The position numbers and the translations under genes are program-made. Shown here piece after piece: positions 1 to 11,508 of a stretch of 64,000 nt of DNA (positions are counted from its first letter, which is position 1; each line of letters starts with the position of its first letter). This DNA comes from Neckera pumila. Its lineage: Eukaryota > Streptophyta > Bryopsida > Hypnales > Neckeraceae. The stretch covers positions 23,124,545 to 23,188,544 of the forward strand of contig OZ018411.1 of assembly GCA_963969595.1 (NCBI GenBank), in the 5' to 3' direction. The notes below the pieces were generated by a model, which was given only the letters and a program-made list of their open reading frames with translations, made no database searches and had not been told where the DNA came from.

Positions 1-2
1 CC

Positions 3-1569
3 CACGCCTCCTGCGACAGCGAGTACTGGCACAAGACCTCAAACGATCCTACAAGCTCGCCCGTCTTTTTGGAGGGCGCCCTCATCGTTGGCGGCGGACC
101 ATCAGGTCTCGCAGCCGCGGCCTGCTTGCAAACCAAAGGCATTCCATCTCTCATCCTCGAGAAGTCCGACGGCATTGGCTCCCTCTGGAAGTACAAAGCT
201 TACGACCGCCTCCACCTCCACATCCCCAAACAGTTCTGCGAGCTTCCGCACTTCCCCTTCCCGGCAGACTACCCTCTCTACCCCAACCGCCAGCAATTCG
301 TCTCGTATCTCGAGCTTTACTTCCGCCACTTCTCTATGCAGGCGCTTTTCAACACACAAGTGGAGCGAGCTTCGTATGACAGTGAGCTGAAGTGCTGGAA
401 GGTGAAAACTTCGGGTGGAAAGGAGTTCTGTGCGCGGTGGCTGGTGGTGGCGTCTGGGGAGAATGCGGAAGCGGTGAGTCCTGCTTTGGAGGGCTTAAGA
501 GATTTTAAAGGAGGTGTGGTGCACTCTAGTAACTACAAGACGGGTGCGGATTATGAAGGGAAGAGGGTGTTAGTCGTGGGATGTGGAAACTCCGGGATGG
601 AGATTGCGCTGGATTTGGCGAACTTCAAGGCGCGCCCGTCGTTGGTGGTGCGCTCGCCTGTGCATATTCTACCGAGGGAGATCTTTGGGACGAGTACGTT
701 TGCGGTGGCCATGAGGATGATGAAGTCGTTTCCGTTGTGGTTTACGGATTTGATGCTGGTGTGGTACACATATGCCATGTTGGGAGATACGTCGGTGTAT
801 GGGTTTGAGAGGCCGAAGGATGGGCCTATGACGATCAAGTGCAAGCAAGGAAAGACGCCGGTTCTGGATGTCGGCACCTTCGCCAAAATCAAATCTGGAG
901 ACATCAAGGTACACTGAGTATTTTCGTACTTAATGTTTTCATCGTTCTCAACCCAATTCACGAACTATACCGTACATGTTACGGCTTTGCTGTGATTTAC
1001 ATGGCGCTTTATATGTTATGGGCTACCGCGTGGCTGAGTTGTTCTAAACATGGTGCTGGCTTTCACTCTGCAGGTGTTTCCGGGTGTGGATCATTTGACA
1101 GCTCACGGTGCGAAGTTCGAAAACGACGAAGAGTTAGAGTTTGACGCCATCGTGCTGGCCACAGGGTACCGCAGCAACGTTCCCCAATGGCTCCAGGTAA
1201 TTCCCGCCGCAATTCTGGACTGATTTTATCGACTGCAAGCAAGTGTGTGGGTCTTGCGACCGTGTGTCTGGGTTTTCTGTGAGGTTTTGTGAGGGTCTTG
1301 TTCTGATGGAAGCGTAGGTGTTGTCATGACATCAGGATGACAGCGGCTTCTTTTCGGAGGAAGGGTTGCCGAAGAATCCTTCGCGGGGGACGTGGAAGGG
1401 CGAGCGCGGCCTTTACGTTGCTGGGCTGGGGAGGAAAGGGATACTGGGAGCGACCTTCGATGCCAAAAACATTGCTGAGGATATCAGCAACGCCTACATT
1501 GCCACCGAGCTGGAGTCCCAGAAGAGAGTCTTCTCTTCTTCTACTTCAAAGCAACTATCCAGCTCATAA
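3..1569 (+). CDS. YUC: YUCCA-type flavin-containing monooxygenase (5' partial, 3 exons visible)
   Basis: YUCCA enzymes are FAD- and NADPH-dependent monooxygenases that convert indole-3-pyruvate to indole-3-acetic acid, the last step of the main auxin pathway. Exons are 3-908, 1074-1196 and 1336-1569 (stop TAA); both introns are GT-AG and phase 0. About 420 residues are visible. The FAD site GGGPSG is near residues 30-35, the FMO-type stretch with YPLYPNRQQFVSYLE near 90-105, the NADPH site GCGNSG at about 193-198, and LATGYRSN in exon 2. The segment GKTPVLDVG and the C-terminal GLYVAGLGRKGILGA are typical of the family. The frame is open to the window edge with no ATG, so the start codon and a few residues lie upstream; YUCCAs are usually about 400-430 residues, so little is missing. 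The TTG at 69 is not a start. The first FAD glycine context is GGG rather than the commoner GAG. Family assignment is firm; the paralogue number cannot be assigned. Confidence 0.95.
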
Positions 1570-2571
1570 CCTGCTTGTGTCACTTCCATTGTCACATGGC
1601 ACAATGCGGTTGATGGCGCTAGGTGGTTTAAGAGGCGTATCCCCATCCTCCACACTCACTCTTTCAGATTGTTAAACATCTTCAAGATTTGATGGTCTCG
1701 AGGAGGGTTATGTCTAATAAGTGACTCAAGCATGCCGCAATGTGGTTGGAAAAAGGGAGGATGGTTTAGATCGATACCCTCATCTTTCCAAGGCTCTTTG
1801 AAGAGAGCATGAAGTTCCAAGAGTTCACGGCCTTGATTTAGTTTGCAGGAGAGGGTTGTGTTCCATAACTGACTTGGACGTAACAGCCCTTGTCTAGTTA
1901 CCCGATACACATTCCAGTCATTCAACATCAATTTGGCCGCTTTCATTCTATCAATTTTGTCGTTTCTTTATCGTTCCCTTCAAGGGCACGTCGAATCCAA
2001 GTAGTAACGCAGCGATCAAAAACACAACCTAGCGAAAAAGTTTGAGTGAGGAGTTTCTTTTTGTTGCTGGTCCAGAATAGGAAGGTGTTATGAATGCCCA
2101 CTCTCTGGATTAGAAGTGTTGATGATGACGACGGTATCATTAGTTTCTAGCGAGTTCAAATTTTAGGAGGTTTTCACAACAGGCGAGTGGCTTTCTCTTG
2201 TTTTTTTTTGAAGGCAAGATGACCATGTAGGACAGTGAGGAATACTGAGAGACTGAAACGTAGTTGAGGGCCAGAGGATTGTGCTCCCCTCACGGCAGCA
2301 GCAGCATCCAACCATTGTACCATACCATTTTTGCACAGGGTTTTCAACACTCTAGCCAATAAAGGTTAGATCCGAGGTTTTCTATCAATTGCATCTCGAG
2401 TGTCTGGAGACTCTGAACACGAGTGTTGATCTGGAGGGTGTCCTTGCCTGGTTCTGTTGTCTGCTCGTTTGCGTATTGTGCATCATGTTTTTCTACGTTT
2501 GATTATGGTTGCTTCATTGCATCAATGAGAGTTGCTTCGTTGGTATTGTGTCTGGTCAGTGAGTGTCTTGC
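1570..2571. other. Downstream of YUCCA; no identified gene, weak minus-strand ORFs
   Basis: This spacer holds the likely 3' UTR of the YUCCA gene and then two short minus-strand ORFs, 1656-1946 (96 codons) and 1943-2140 (65 codons), which nearly abut. Neither contains a motif I recognise. They could be remnants of a captured gene or chance ORFs; composition is less AT-rich than the rest of the intergenic DNA. Confidence 0.3.
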
Positions 2572-2713
2572 TGCCAGAATTCAGCATGCCTTTGAGTACT
2601 GTACAGTCGGGTACCGAAAATTTTGTGATGGTCACTTTGCACTAGAGTGACAATCACGAAAACTTTTGGTACCCGACTGTACAGTACTGGAAAGGGCATG
2701 CTGAATTCTGGCA
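2572..2713. repeat. Near-perfect 65-bp stem-loop (miRNA-precursor-like or foldback element)
   Basis: The left arm 2572-2636 and right arm 2646-2713 are inverted copies differing by only a few mismatches and small bulges, with a 9-nt loop at 2637-2645. The arm contains the block TACTGTACAGTCGGGTACC and ends in TGCCAGAATTCAGCATGCC. The stem ends sharply on both sides, and no clear target-site duplication flanks it. Size and geometry fit a plant MIRNA precursor or a young inverted-duplication locus; a tiny MITE is the alternative. No conserved plant miRNA that I know matches either arm. Confidence 0.75.
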
Positions 2714-4128
2714 CTGGCCTTGTGGAACAGGTTTCTTTTGCAGCTTCAAGTGTTATTGGATGCAACCGAATCATTGATCTTGAACATGGGGCTTCACAAG
2801 ATGCAGAAAAGGCTATGAGAATGGTTACACGTAAATATCTGAAATAGTAATTTTGTATGGTTTAAACTATTTTATCATAAGGTCATGCTAATCAGCACCT
2901 TTGGTAGTTGAGGCATTGTAACATTTGTGGTGTGCAATGGTGGCGTTGGTAGATTGGACATCTTAATTCTAATGCTCGCTAATTATTGCTGGTAACCATT
3001 TTGGCGTAGTGTTACCTCTCTCGATGTGAACAAAGAGTTCTTAATTGTTGCAAAGCCCATCCCAGTTGTTTTCCCAAGTCCATTTGTGCCCTCCACACAG
3101 CTTCTGAACTTGTGGAAAGATCCCGACACAAGTTCAGTATTTCAAGTCATAATCACTGAGGATGTGTGATAGTCATCTGTTGCAGTGAACATCTGTTGCA
3201 GTATTTTGTGAAAATCAATAGCATTCGTTGGAAGTTCTGGAATTTTCACAAGTTGGGGGAAGAGGCTCATGACACAGACAACAAGCCAATAAGCTTATCA
3301 CTCAAGGTGATCAGGATACACCCACATTCAAGTTTTCAATACCATAGCTTTCAATGATTCCTTCCTCTGGTTGCAATTAAAAACTTGAGTTGATTTTTTA
3401 ATAATAAAACAAAATGAAATAACCAATGAAACCAAAAGTAAAAAGCCTCAGTCTATAATAAGAATGGAATTGGGGCCTCCAGGAGATGCTCTAGTAAACT
3501 TCAGGCTGCAAGTGTTGTTAAGTTATTGGATGATCTGGATCATAAATCTCAAGTGCTGTATGGCTCCACACAAGACCTGTGCTGTAAAGGCTTAAGCAGA
3601 ATGATTACACGGGACTCTTTATATCCTCAAAGCAAGTCAATTCAATTTCAGCCAGCGGCTCATATCAGACATTCGAGAGTTTTGATTTGGGATGAATACC
3701 ATTATCCTGAGCAGTGCAATTCTGGGGAGCCGCACATCGAGTGAGTGAGAAAACATTTATTTTTTGAACAAATGGAAAGAACCATTGCATTAAAACGAGA
3801 GGTAGAAAACATTCGGTACTTGGCCTTTATTCAATTTTTTTTATAGAAAAAACTGAGGTGCTATTGAACTAATATGGTAGAAAAGGGGTTTCGGAGCAGC
3901 AAGCTAAAAGCTTCTTCACTCCAATATGGTCAAATTGGATGAGAAGTACTATGGGTCCCTCCAGTTTTCTTCAAGCTCTCCTTCTGATTGTGCAGAGGAT
4001 AGACACGCCAAATCTAAATTCAAATTACTTTTCCTCCCTTCTACTTCTGATTGGTCAAATTCACTATTTGTGAAACACATTTGTTATGCAAAAGTGGGAG
4101 GTAAGAAAGTAAGAAAGCTTGCCTAATT
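2714..4128. other. Intergenic, nothing recognised
   Basis: AT-rich DNA with only short ORFs (63-72 codons) lacking motifs, similarity between them or splice logic. I see no RNA gene or clear element here. Confidence 0.4.
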
Positions 4129-4209
4129 TTAACCTCTAAAGGACCAAGTGCTCGTTCAACGTATGCAAATTTGACTACATGGTCATGAGCTCCGTCCTCT
4201 AGGGGTTAA
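4129..4209. mobile_element. 81-bp miniature TTAA-flanked inverted-repeat element
   Basis: The left end TTAACCTCTAAAGGACC (4129-4145) is mirrored by CGTCCTCTAGGGGTTAA (4193-4209). These are the same ends as the 0.8-0.95 kb type A and B elements of this window, here with only about 47 bp between them. It is probably an internally deleted derivative moved in trans. Confidence 0.7.
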
Positions 4210-4654
4210 CTTGCAATTGTAGCAAGTTCATTCAGCCATGTTGGCATGGCAATGCCCATTTAAGAAAGTTGCACCTGATTGCAACTTGTTTCTAAAACTA
4301 ATACCTAATCAAGTCTTGTCTAAAATGTATGCATAGTCTTTATTATGAGAGCCTAAGATCGATTTTCGATATACCAACCAACATGAACAAATGAATGAAT
4401 GAATGAATAACACTCTATCGAGCGAGAAGACAATAGTGAAAGATTCACAACAATTCAAATTGTCACATCATCATCATTACTAGGAAAAACAATTTTCACT
4501 AAGGTTGAGGCACCAGTTGTCAACCATGCCCAATATTCAACTTGAAGAGGTGCAATATTTCCAACCATGGCTAGAAAAGACCCCCAACCAAAGCTTGGAA
4601 TGTGAATTTTTTGGTCCTTTTCAAGGTTGGGACTAATAAGGTTATAACCCATGT

Positions 4655-4910
4655 CCCAAAGTAGTGAGCAAAAAAGTAGGAAGTAGTGAGCGGGACAATA
4701 GTGTTTTCAATGATCGAAATTGGAAAACTCTAGACATTGGCTACTAGTCAAGAGTACTTTTTGCCTCCTAAAATTCATAGTAATTTTAGTTTTGGGAATA
4801 AAATTCAGAAAATTTTGCTATCTCCATATTTCCTATCTTCCTACATGGGAAAAATTTCCACCATCTATTACTGCGCACAATTTGCTCCAAAATTGCTTAA
4901 ATGATCGACC
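4655..4910. repeat. Dispersed repeat, paralogous to about 57600-57840
   Basis: The block beginning GTAGTGAGCAAAAAAGTAGG resembles 57600-57840 in the same order (a weakly TAGTGAGC-rich start, then AATTGG and ACTCTA blocks). Together with 5885-6500 versus 58100-58290 this indicates a longer old repeat covering roughly 4.65-6.5 kb, into which two MITEs have inserted. Confidence 0.5.
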
Positions 4911-4955
4911 ACGGATCCTTCAACCTCACTAACATTTGGAGTTGTGAATTTATAA

Positions 4956-5383
4956 GAACATCCTCAATGCTATGCACGTGAAAAAACACTTTAACGGTAC
5001 ATGCAGGATGTATTCCCGTCCCCTTTTCTTCATTGTGGCTTTTCTTGTCGCCAACGCCTCAATGCAACGACAACACTTGAAACTGTAAATAGCGCAAGAC
5101 AAAAAAGTGGGGAAAGCGAGAGATGAAGCAATTGGTGGGAGAGGTTCCGAGCAGGAATCTCCACTCAAGTGTTGCTATTAATGTTGTTGACCAAGGTGTA
5201 CAAAGGAATTTGGAGGGCACAACAAAGGACGAGTTTTTGCCGAGCCAAAGCCATGAAATGCTAAGCTCGTAGAAGTAACGTTGAAGATGCCGTCAACATT
5301 GGATCAGGTTTTTTGGTGCTTCTCTGTAATCCACGCAAACTTACCATTAGAGCGCTTCCATAGACGTAGCATTGAGGATGCTC
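4956..5383. mobile_element. PIF/Harbinger (Tourist)-like MITE, copy 1
   Basis: The element is 428 bp with terminal inverted repeats GAACATCCTCAATGCTA and TAGCATTGAGGATGCTC. It is flanked on both sides by TAA (4953-4955 and 5384-5386), the 3-bp target duplication typical of PIF/Harbinger. It is similar along its whole length to 5929-6376. It has no coding capacity. Confidence 0.8.
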
Positions 5384-5386
5384 TAA

Positions 5387-5925
5387 CTACTCCAAAATTT
5401 CAATACAGACAAAGTCCCCACGGAATTTTCAAATTCTTCTGCCGAATCTGGCCTATTGCTGGGTACCGGTAATTGAATTGTATCAGTCGTACTGCCGAAA
5501 TACCTCCGACTGAGGGGAATTTTGTGAGGTCCTCCATTGGGCGACTTGGCAATTGGAGAAGCAGGGATTTGGTGCGGAGAAGCTGACTCGGATAATTTGT
5601 CAATCATGAGGAGTAAGGTATTTGGGCAAGTAAGTACAAACGGAAGGAGTTATTTTCTCTGAATTTTGATAAGACTCTTTTTCCGATTAACATGGAGAAA
5701 AGAAACTGCACGTGCATCTTTCCAGGGTGGCAGGATTTGGGTGCCATGTCATCCACCATTTTTTAAAATTTGGGGCGCAAAGTAAACGTGATTACTAACG
5801 TGAATTTCCCACCGTACAACAGCACAAGGGAATGCAAAAGGCGGCAACACAGAAGGCGGCAAGGCACTCCTAAATATGGGGTAAGGTAGGAGGTCATTTA
5901 AGAGCTGGAAATTAATTTGGGGAGG
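5387..5925. other. Repeat background between two MITEs
   Basis: No gene seen. The stretch from about 5885 (TTTAAGAGCTGGAAATTAA) aligns with about 58120-58160, which lacks the MITE that follows here. Confidence 0.4.
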
Positions 5926-5928
5926 TTA

Positions 5929-6376
5929 GAGCATCCTCAATGCTATGTCCGTGAAAAAACACTGCAACCGTACGTGCAGTATGTATTCCCGACATTTCCG
6001 GTCCTCTTTTCTTCATTGTGGTTTTTCCCGTCGTAGGTGTCTTGATGCGATGACAACACTTGAAATTGTAAACGGCATGGACACGGAAGCGGGGGAAGCG
6101 GGAGGTAAAGCGGTTGGTGGGAAAGAATTGGAGCAGTGACTATGTTGGAATCTGCAGTCAGTCGTTGCTACTATTGTTGTTGACCAAGGAGTTTAGAGGA
6201 GTTTGGAGGGCACAATAAAGGGCAAGATTTTGCCACGCTAGAGTCAGGAAATGTTGAGCCTGTGAAGGTAATGTGGAAGAAGATGTCAGCATGAGGTCAA
6301 ATTTTTGGTGCTTCTGTGTAACCAATGCAAAACTTGCCATTGCAGTGCTTCCATAGACGTAGCATTGAGGATCCTC
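5929..6376. mobile_element. PIF/Harbinger (Tourist)-like MITE, copy 2
   Basis: The element is 448 bp with ends GAGCATCCTCAATGCTATG and AGCATTGAGGATCCTC. It is flanked by direct TTA repeats (5926-5928 and 6377-6379). The related repeat near 58155 reads straight through the site (GGAGGTGAAACTTCTT), which supports the boundaries. It shares the whole length of copy 1 with scattered substitutions and small indels. Confidence 0.82.
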
Positions 6377-6379
6377 TTA

Positions 6380-7232
6380 GACTTCTTGGACATATTTTTC
6401 AGTGAATTTTTTCTTGAAAGAGAAATGAAATTAGCATCTAACCCTTGTCATTTCATATTTTCTTAGAGCTTTGTGGAATTAGTTTTGAATTTTTGAAGTG
6501 GAAACGTTGTGGTCATTGAGAGCATTGTATGTTGTTGGTACAATCAAAAAGCAAAATGTACAAGGAGCATATATTTTAGGAGATGGACATTTTTAGAGCC
6601 TGAGCCCTTTGTGGACTTCCTACCTTTACCTTAACCGTGAAAGGAGTTGAATCTCAAAATCCATAACTCGGTTAACTCCATTTTATTACCATGTTTGAAT
6701 GAAAGTTTTAATATTTAGAATATAGTGTTTTCTCTGGAAATTATGAGATCTTTTCTGATAAAAATTTGTGATTACTTGAAGAAGAAGTGAACTCAAGAAA
6801 ACTTCATCTCAAAGGCAAAATATGCTTTAAAACCTCCAAATTTGTGATTTAAAAAAATTAATTGAGATCATGAAGGAAGACTTCAAATTTGCGCAGTCAT
6901 CAGTCACCACACAATATTCAATTCATTCCAGCTGTGTGGGGTCTCTTTTGCCTCCTCATTTTGGATCGGATTTGGTCACACACACTCACACATTCCATAC
7001 AAATCATACAAAAACCATGTGTGTTTTTGTGTTTGGAATCTGTTCCATGTACACTCAGACCTCTTCAATTGTGGAATATCCTGCACACTTGCCAAGTTGC
7101 CATAATATTTATTCCTTGGAGCACACTAGTCTCACATTAAACGTGTACTATGAAGGTCTCCTAAGCAGTCAGATTAAGGGGAGTAGCGTGCCCAACAATG
7201 TAAATCAATCTGGGCATTACCTGGACTGAAAA
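6380..7232. other. Intergenic, old repeat tail then no recognised content
   Basis: 6400-6500 resembles 58190-58290 and continues the old dispersed repeat after the MITE. The open frame 6870-7229 has no recognisable motif and a composition like non-coding DNA; I do not call it a gene. Confidence 0.4.
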
Positions 7233-7576
7233 ATGGCCAGATTGATTGGATTACTGGACAATCCTGTTTTTGTTCATCCACGCAACGAAGAGTTGCTATA
7301 CATTGTGCCTCAGTTGGAAGCCCGCGCCGCCTCTGGAGAGTGGAAGCTATATATCAAGCAAAAAAGGATAGAAACACCGCATTTGTTGATCGAATTCCCT
7401 CGAATTATGATCCCGAAACTCGCAGTCTGCACCCCACCGAAAATAGAGATTGGGTGTACATGTTTCAACATTTGCAACTACTGAAAACACAGTTGAGGCA
7501 GGAAAATTACAATAGAATCCGATTGTTATCGATTTTAACATCTGCAGTGACGGAACTGCACAAGGAGAATCAGTAA
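7233..7576 (+). pseudogene. Unidentified coding remnant with one frameshift
   Basis: An ATG at 7233 opens a frame reading LDNPVFVHPRNEELLYIVPQ and then GEWKLYIKQK. Near 7360-7370, in a run of six A's, the protein-like reading passes to another frame, continuing with IPSNYDPETRSLHPTENRDW and ending ELHKENQ at the stop TAA. The two halves together would be about 113 residues of soluble, charged, non-repetitive protein-like sequence. One base missing from the A-run would explain the break. I do not recognise the family. It could be a decayed gene or a processed fragment captured by a transposon; a chance ORF is less likely given the amino-acid balance on both sides of the shift. Confidence 0.4.
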
Positions 7577-7651
7577 CCACTTTTTTTACTGAAATGTAAT
7601 GATCAATAAGGACATACTGATATTCATACACACAACAGTGCTACCGTAATA

Positions 7652-8017
7652 ATGTATACATGTGGAGAACAACTATCATTCCAGGCACCATTTGGTGACT
7701 TGAAAATTTTAGCTAATTTTAAAACACATTACAGACTAGTCTTAACTGAAGTGTCCCCGTATGAAACTTTCTTTGGCTTGCAATACTTGACTTTAGGTAC
7801 CAAGAGTAATCCAGCATACAATTGCATGCCCACCTTGGGCGCCCGCCAGACCAATCTTTGCCTGCCTCAAGGTACCATCAAATTTCAAAGACTTCTCAAT
7901 ATGGTTGATTGTTGTGACTCGAAGATTCCACTTTCCATCACAACACCTGGAGGAGTTGAAAAAAATCATTTAGCAACCTTCAAGGAAGGTAACAGAAAGT
8001 ACCAAAAGAAAGAATAA
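7652..8017 (+). CDS. Unidentified ORF, 121 codons
   Basis: An ATG-initiated frame of 121 codons lies 75 bp after the frameshifted remnant at 7233-7576 and on the same strand. It contains TNLCLPQGTIKFQRLLNMVD and five cysteines, with no transmembrane segment or known motif. It may be another piece of the same decayed locus or a chance ORF. No intron signals make it longer in an obvious way. Confidence 0.2.
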   Translation: MYTCGEQLSFQAPFGDLKILANFKTHYRLVLTEVSPYETFFGLQYLTLGTKSNPAYNCMPTLGARQTNLCLPQGTIKFQRLLNMVDCCDSKIPLSITTPGGVEKNHLATFKEGNRKYQKKE

Positions 8018-9289
8018 ATAATACTCTGCATTTTTGAAACTATTATAAAAACTATTAGCTTTCAAAGAGGACTTGAGTATTTTCAGCTTGAGCACTTGTG
8101 TGTGTGTGTGTGTGTGGGGTAAAATATCAGCAGGATCTACAACAATCAACAAGTAATATAACAATCTCTTAACACCAGTGGACCAAGACACCGACACCTA
8201 TAAGACTTGCAGGCAACGGTACTACATAATTTTACGGGTTAAGGGTCCAGAAACCCTGCTGCGAGAGAGTAAGCAACTAAGCATAACAGTGCAAGATTTG
8301 ATGAATAAAATATTGTCTGAAAGGTGGGAAGATCAAAGCATAAAACTTACGACGACGTGTGAGGACACAATATAAATTTATGCTGGAAGAATCCAGCTCC
8401 ACCAGCAAGTGAAGTCTGATGCTTTTAGCATAAATTGACTTCCGTCGGTATGATTCCCTAGCTAGCGACGAACACCATGTTCAGTTACTTGACGCAGAGC
8501 ACTCGCACAAGCTTAAATGTGGCTTCTATGATGTGATGGGAATTCTTCCCTGCAAGCTGCATCCAAAATTGATTGACTATAGAAAAAACTGCTTACATTC
8601 GACGGAAGCCTTCTAACTAAGATTCATCCCAACTGCATTGTTTTATGAATGTAGCGAATTTTGGTTCGTGACGGCCAGAAAGAATTCAAGTATACCTGTC
8701 GAATGTGAAGTGAGTCATTCCTGGTGAACGTGTTCACCATGGATTCAGAAAAGTGCTCAACCAGCTTTATGTAGAAGAAGAAGAAGAGAACCAGTCTAGA
8801 TTCTTGCCTCAAATGTACTCCCACTATTCATGAGAGTCTATGGTTGTTTTAGAAACACCTATTTTTAGGACATTAAAAATTTGTAGTTTATTCATATGGT
8901 GTCCAAAAAATGCATTCTAAGAGAATCTAGAATCCCGTTTTGACTACCAACAAAATCCTATGAAAAGTTTTTCAATATAAAAATGAGAACCATGTTGAAT
9001 TGCTTATTTGTGCAATTGTAGGTGTAGTTACCTTCATACAGAAGGAGGAGAGTCGAGAGGAGATCAAAACCAACACAACTTCCACCAGAGCTTCATCTAA
9101 TGAAGCTGAAAAATCACCTGATGCTTCTGTGGTCATACACTCATATAGAGCTTTCAAAGCGCCTAAACATACAAAAAAACCAAGAATCTTTAAAATCAGA
9201 ACATAGGTTTCAGTGTCCCCTGCTCCTTCACAACTACAATCGGAGAGAACACTGCTTATATATATAGGCTACAAAACTGTTTAATTAGG
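8018..9289. other. Intergenic; (TG)n microsatellite at about 8097-8116
   Basis: A short run of alternating TG occurs at about 8097-8116. Otherwise only short ORFs without motifs are present and no element boundaries were recognised. Confidence 0.4.
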
Positions 9290-9775
9290 AAATGGACTCA
9301 GGTAATTGCAAAGCGGGTCATTCAAGGTATCATAAATAATTGTCAGTTAGGACTTACCATGCTGTGCATGGTGAGGTTGGCATTTTTTGATGACTTAGCT
9401 TGCTTTGTAATTATTGGACATAATCTGAATGCAAGAGACTTGAACCATTTGACTTTTTTGATTTTTCGAGATTGTAATATTAACTAACAACAAGAATTGA
9501 GGCAAGAATAGATGCATAGTTTGGTGAAACGGTAGGTGAGCTCAACAATCTCATGAGCTCACTACATGAAGTTAGGTGGACCTACGTACTCACGAAGTTA
9601 AAAGCGATTGGTAGTAGTAGAGGTTTCTCTCATATTTCTCTTATTGGTAGACGACTAAAATTTCTACTTTAGACCACCCTGTTGCACAAGCAAGCAACAA
9701 GCATTGTTAGTCATAATCTGCCTCTCATTAACCAATCGAAGCATGTCATGATGGCAAAACTCTCTTGCATAATGA
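9290..9775. repeat. Foldback dispersed repeat, copy 1
   Basis: The segment 9295-9419 has inverted ends (GGACTCAGGTAATTGCAAAG against TTGTAATTATTGGAC). The following approximately 350 bp shares ordered blocks with 30640-30960, such as GCACAAGCAAG, AATCTGCCTCTC and TTAACCAATC. It is a diverged pair with 30504-30960, of unknown superfamily. Confidence 0.55.
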
Positions 9776-10558
9776 AACTGTAGCCCATAAAGGCCACAAG
9801 CCAAGGAATTGTTATTGACAAGAATTTATTTAACCCAGAAGCGATGCTAGCACCATTTCATGGCGTTCGGATGATTGTTCTATAGTCTACACAGAGATTA
9901 GAAGCATTTTTTCATCCACTTTCTTTTCTTTGACTTTCCATGGTGGGTTATGAAGAATCTTCAATTGAGTTGTAGTCTTTCCAGTGTTTGTCTTCAAGTG
10001 AATGAGAAGTTAGTAAAAAAACGGATCACTAAATATGCTATTTCAGTGTATGTTGGGAGTTGTTGCTCCTTACTTTGAATCTAAAATTTCTTCACAAAAA
10101 TGATATTTTTTGAGTTTGAGCCAAACTAACAAAATGAAGGTCATTTGACTCTAGTTTCTTCTCCAATTTGAATTTCAAAAAATCCTAATATTGAATATTT
10201 TATTGCAATTTGAACTTTGAAATCATTTTTAATGTCTATTATTTTCTAATCATAGAATGATACAGAAATTAAATTTACACTATGATGTTTGTCACTATAA
10301 TATACACACATAGTGAAGTTTTCAGATTTTTGAAATAATTTTCTATTTGACATGATTTTTCTTCATTTTTTCTTAAAAAATTCTTAAAAAAACAATTTCT
10401 CACATAAAAATCTAATTTTTATTATAAAGTATAGAAGATATGTAGTTCCATCTCTGAAAAATAAAAATAAAAAATTTCATTCATATCTAGTTGCAAAATG
10501 ATAGAAAATTGAATAATAGGTAGTGAGGCTTGAAATCAATGGTCATGGGTCCGTCCTT
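9776..10558. other. AT-rich intergenic DNA
   Basis: No ORF, RNA gene or element boundary that I can support. Confidence 0.4.
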
Positions 10559-11508
10559 TTAACCCCTAAAGTTCCGTGGCTATGTTTTCATAAAAAATGC
10601 TCAAATATTGCCATTTTTATTACAAGTACCCAATTTTTGAAAAAAAACTTCTTTTGACACATGTAACCGTAGGATCTTGAAGTATGCTAATTTGAGAACA
10701 TGTGGTAAAAATTTCAGAAATTTCCACCACGTGGATTTCAAGATATAAGCATTCAAATTCACTAAAATCATTTTTTGGGCCCTGCAAAAAACAAGGCAGC
10801 TGTACTTCACAAGCTCACTTTTCGATGAAAAAATGTCTAAAATGATGGTTCTTCTTTGAATTTTTTTTTTCTGGATAAATTGGCTATATGCTTGAAAATT
10901 TTCACTTCATTTTGGAATTGTTCAACATATAGAGAAAAAACAATAAACAAATAGGAGTAGAAAATCATATAAAATTCAAAATTGTCAAGAATTTAATTAC
11001 AGAATTGAAAAATGCCAATCCCAATGGTTGCACTGTTGTAATAAACAATTTACATCCTAGGATTTTTTTTTTTTTTTTTTTTTTTGAATATTGTAAATAG
11101 AGTAAGATAAAGAACTTCAAAGTTTGTTTTAGAGTAGAGAATCCATAATTACCCGCAAACTAAAAATCTTCATAACTTTTGACTCATTGATAAAAATGGG
11201 ATCATTCAAAGCTTTTCACATATTTATAACTTTAGATATCCAATATCAAATTTTTGTTTTTGAAAAAAGTGATTTTTTTATTTGACCAAATTGCCCAATT
11301 ACAAAAAAAGTAACATATTAGGCCATTTCCAAATGACTCACATTTGACTCACATTTCTAAATGTCATGAAATTTAGTGCATATGAAAGATATTCCTTGCC
11401 TCCACCTACTATTAAAATTTGAGCCTAAAATATAGAAATCTCTAGTCACACATACCTGCCTAAAATTTCTATATAGCCAAAAAATGGATGCCGGTCCTTT
11501 AGGGTTAA
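10559..11508 (-). mobile_element. TTAA-flanked TIR element, type B (950 bp, minus orientation)
   Basis: It begins TTAACCCCTAAAGTTCC and ends with GGTCCTTTAGGGTTAA. Its sequence is the reverse complement of the type B copy at 12917-13846 over its whole length. It contains a poly-T run at about 11062-11085. No transposase is encoded, so it is non-autonomous. The TTAA at both outer ends fits a target duplication. Confidence 0.8.

Noticed and set aside
551..961. Minus-strand ORF of 136 codons across the YUCCA exon
   Set aside because: It is antisense to a strongly supported coding exon and shows no family motif; it reflects the codon composition of the real gene.
1366..1569. Independent small gene at the third YUCCA exon
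   Set aside because: The frame is the last YUCCA exon, joined in phase by a GT-AG intron from 1197 to 1335.
6870..7229. 119-codon plus-strand ORF
   Set aside because: Composition is Thr/His/Ser-skewed like non-coding AT-rich DNA, overlapping frames are equally open, and no motif is present.
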